Below, piece by piece: positions 5,367-7,105 of a stretch of DNA of 7,105 nt. Each line of letters opens with the position of its first letter. Position 1 is the stretch's first letter. The DNA is from Rhodospirillales bacterium (GTDB taxonomy: Bacteria > Pseudomonadota > Alphaproteobacteria > Micavibrionales > UBA2020), in contig JAHFPI010000093.1 of NCBI GenBank assembly GCA_023266795.1, positions 1 through 7,105 of the forward strand, in the 5' to 3' direction. The notes beneath the pieces are model-generated. The model searched no databases. It was not told the DNA's origin and worked only from the letters and a program-made list of their open reading frames with translations. Made by a program: the position numbers and the translations under genes.

Positions 5367-6341
5367 GTGGCTCCCGCAGAAAAATTCGATTTTATCATTA
5401 ACCGCCGCTCGGGAACGGTTTTGCATGTCGGCGAGGAAAAAATCCGTCAGGAGCTGCTTAAAAATTTTGGCGAACAGACGGGCAATATCCAGTTTGTTAC
5501 GGGAGATGCGCTCGCCGTCTCGGTCAGGGAATGGGCGAAGAACTCGGCAGGCGCCGGCAGAAGCCTTATTATCGGCGGCGGCGACGGCTCGGTCCTGACG
5601 GCGGCAACGGAAGTGCTGGGGCGCGAGGATATAGCGCTGGGCGTCCTGCCCCTTGGCACGCACAATCTTTTCGCCAGACAGCTCGGCTTTGCGGCGGATT
5701 TCAGGAAAGCAGCGGCGCAATATAAAGACAGCGCGCCCTCCCCGGTCGATGTCGGCAGCGTCAACGGCCAGTATTTTCTCTGCGGCCTGATGCTCGACCG
5801 GAACAGCGTGAACTTTTATGAAGCGCGGGAACATGCCCGCGACAAAAAAATCGTGTCGGCCTTCAAAAAAGTCGCCTCCGTGATCTCGAACTTGTCAGGA
5901 AGGGACAAAGTGCATCTCGATGTTTCGGATCAGGGCGCGGCGGCGAAAGGCACGGAACACACCGGCAAGATTTTTGTTGTGACCAATAACGTGCTAACAC
6001 CCCACGGACAGGGACTTAAATTCCGCACCCCAAAAATGGTTGTGGAGGATGCCCTCGCCAAAGGCAGCCAATCGGATGGACAACTGGCGTTTTACGCCAT
6101 TTCCAGCGGGCCGGTCGACCTGACACTTATATTGGGCGGCCTCGTCGACGGTTCATGGACAAGGACAAAAGGCGTTTCAACGCAAGTCGCGCCGGAACTT
6201 TTTATCAGATCCTCATCGCAACAGGAAATCCAGATCGTTCTCGACGGCGAAATCAAAAAAACCAGTTTTCCGCTGGATGTGAAAATCATTCCGCAGGGGC
6301 TGAAAGTTTACAGGCCGAAGACCCCGGCAAGTCCGGCATAA
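5367..6341 (+). CDS. Diacylglycerol/lipid kinase family protein
   Basis: The 324-residue product has the DAGK catalytic fold shared by YegS, DgkB and sphingosine kinases, which phosphorylate a lipid hydroxyl using ATP at the inner membrane face. The N-terminus gives FDFIINRRSGT (7-17). The nucleotide-binding loop is IIGGGDGSVLTAATEVL (68-84), followed by LGVLPLGTHNLFARQLG (91-107). The C-terminal beta domain ends with the family's VLDGE (291-295) and FPLDVKIIPQGLKVYRP (301-317). Length fits the roughly 300-residue family. The loop has GGGDGS where many members have GGDGT. There is no signal peptide or transmembrane helix. The start is GTG (5367-5369), with AAGGAA (5353-5358) 8 bases upstream; no ATG fits better. 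It is divergent from the DUF808 pair, and its 3' end overlaps the convergent NRAMP gene by 34 bases. The lipid substrate cannot be told. Confidence 0.88.
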   Translation: MAPAEKFDFIINRRSGTVLHVGEEKIRQELLKNFGEQTGNIQFVTGDALAVSVREWAKNSAGAGRSLIIGGGDGSVLTAATEVLGREDIALGVLPLGTHNLFARQLGFAADFRKAAAQYKDSAPSPVDVGSVNGQYFLCGLMLDRNSVNFYEAREHARDKKIVSAFKKVASVISNLSGRDKVHLDVSDQGAAAKGTEHTGKIFVVTNNVLTPHGQGLKFRTPKMVVEDALAKGSQSDGQLAFYAISSGPVDLTLILGGLVDGSWTRTKGVSTQVAPELFIRSSSQQEIQIVLDGEIKKTSFPLDVKIIPQGLKVYRPKTPASPA

Positions 6342-7105
6342 AGCCCGAAACCCGTCGTCATCAGGATTACCGCACCAACCAGCCATGCATACGGTCCGGC
6401 CAAACGGTATGGTGGCGGCAGCGCCCGGCGCGCCAGCAAAAACAGAAATCCCAGCACGATCGGCAGCAACAGCGCATTCATAACCTCAATCGCCACCGAA
6501 AGGCTGACCAGATTAACCCCCGACCCCACCACCAAGCCGGCGGCGATCAGGGCGGCGGTGAATATGCCGTAAAACCAGGGAGCTTCTCTTGGATGGTCGG
6601 AAAGCGACCGGCGGGACCCCGCGACCTCTCCCAACCCCCATGCTGCGGTCAAACTGACCACTATGGTCGCGACCAGCGCGGCGCCGCTGATGCCGCAGGC
6701 GAAAACAATGCGGCCCATAACATCGCCCAGAAACGGGGTCAGCGCATTGGCGATCTGGGGCACACTGCCGAGACTGACGCCCGCCTCTGCCTGACCGATG
6801 GTCGCAGCGACCGCGAGCAGCACCGAGGCCATGACGAGCTGAGTAATGACCGATCCCACAGCGGTGTCCCAGCGTAATACTTTCAGATGCTGCACCGTAA
6901 GCCCCTTATCGACCACGGCGGACTGTTGGTAGAATACCATCCAAGGCATAATCACGGCACCGATGTTGGCGGCGGCCAAGTACTGGAAGTCGCTATTGCC
7001 AAGCGGCATCGCGGCGAGTTGCGCCACGATCTGCCCGGTCTGGGGCGCCGCCCGCCAGGCCACCCCGATGCACGCCAGTTCAAAGAGCCCGAACACGATG
7101 GCAAT
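6308..7105 (-). CDS. NRAMP-family divalent metal transporter, C-terminal part
   Basis: The frame is open to the right edge, so the start and roughly the first 150-170 residues are missing; 265 residues are visible. They contain about seven hydrophobic helices, which fit TM5-TM11 of the 11-helix LeuT-like NRAMP fold used for proton-coupled uptake of Mn2+, Fe2+ or related metals. The key recognition point is ANIGAVIMPWMVFYQQSAVV (about 6902-6970), corresponding to the unwound TM6. Canonical members read M-P-H there. Here the metal-liganding Met is kept, but the following His is Trp. This marks a divergent NRAMP clade, so the metal is uncertain. The TM1 DPGN motif is off the window. A GTG at 7094-7096 is internal (the frame continues as IAIV), not a start. 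The stop lies inside the 3' end of the lipid kinase gene. Confidence 0.85.
   Translation of the reverse strand: MAIVFGLFELACIGVAWRAAPQTGQIVAQLAAMPLGNSDFQYLAAANIGAVIMPWMVFYQQSAVVDKGLTVQHLKVLRWDTAVGSVITQLVMASVLLAVAATIGQAEAGVSLGSVPQIANALTPFLGDVMGRIVFACGISGAALVATIVVSLTAAWGLGEVAGSRRSLSDHPREAPWFYGIFTAALIAAGLVVGSGVNLVSLSVAIEVMNALLLPIVLGFLFLLARRALPPPYRLAGPYAWLVGAVILMTTGFGLYAGLAGVFGL

Noticed and set aside
5283..5834. A 183-residue minus-strand open frame opposite the lipid kinase
   Set aside because: It is the antisense shadow of conserved lipid kinase sequence; the only part outside the kinase is AT-rich intergenic DNA.
6155..6877. A 240-residue plus-strand open frame over the NRAMP gene
   Set aside because: It is rich in Gln, Arg and His with no domain, and it is the reverse shadow of clearly membrane-protein coding sequence.

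Overview
The window looks like ordinary chromosomal DNA from an alphaproteobacterium. The L28 protein has the NKTKRRFLPNLQ / IRTVEHKGGIDSFLL pattern typical of that class. A short M17 aminopeptidase followed directly by an SH3-NlpC/P60 peptidase is also a pairing I associate with alphaproteobacteria. The genus cannot be told from this sequence. Coding DNA is moderately GC-rich, while the intergenic gaps are strikingly AT-rich and contain most of the candidate promoters. No mobile elements, tRNAs, rRNAs, CRISPR arrays or phage genes were seen.

Layout. (1) Positions 1-518, minus strand: ribosomal protein L28 (rpmB), then the first 30 codons of queuine tRNA-ribosyltransferase (tgt), which runs off the left edge. 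(2) Positions 519-680: a divergent promoter region. (3) Positions 681-2809, plus strand: a two-gene operon of an M17 leucyl aminopeptidase and a cytoplasmic-looking NlpC/P60 cysteine peptidase, joined by a TGATG stop/start overlap. Together they could degrade murein peptides. (4) Positions 2806-5191, minus strand: two tandem paralogous DUF808 (YedI-like) membrane proteins, each with a long C-terminal tail carrying a shared ~20-residue repeat. (5) Positions 5192-5366: a second divergent intergenic region. (6) Positions 5367-6341, plus strand: a diacylglycerol/lipid kinase family protein with a GTG start. (7) Positions 6308-7105, minus strand: the C-terminal two thirds of a divergent NRAMP-family metal transporter, running off the right edge.

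The window is very compact. The NlpC/P60 gene and the first DUF808 gene converge with interlocked stop codons. The lipid kinase and NRAMP genes converge with a 34-base coding overlap. Several genes (DUF808 pair, lipid kinase, NlpC/P60) have envelope-related themes, but nothing shows that they form one system. I did not find a clear novel defence or mobile system. The least explained part is the DUF808 pair with its repeated tail motif.
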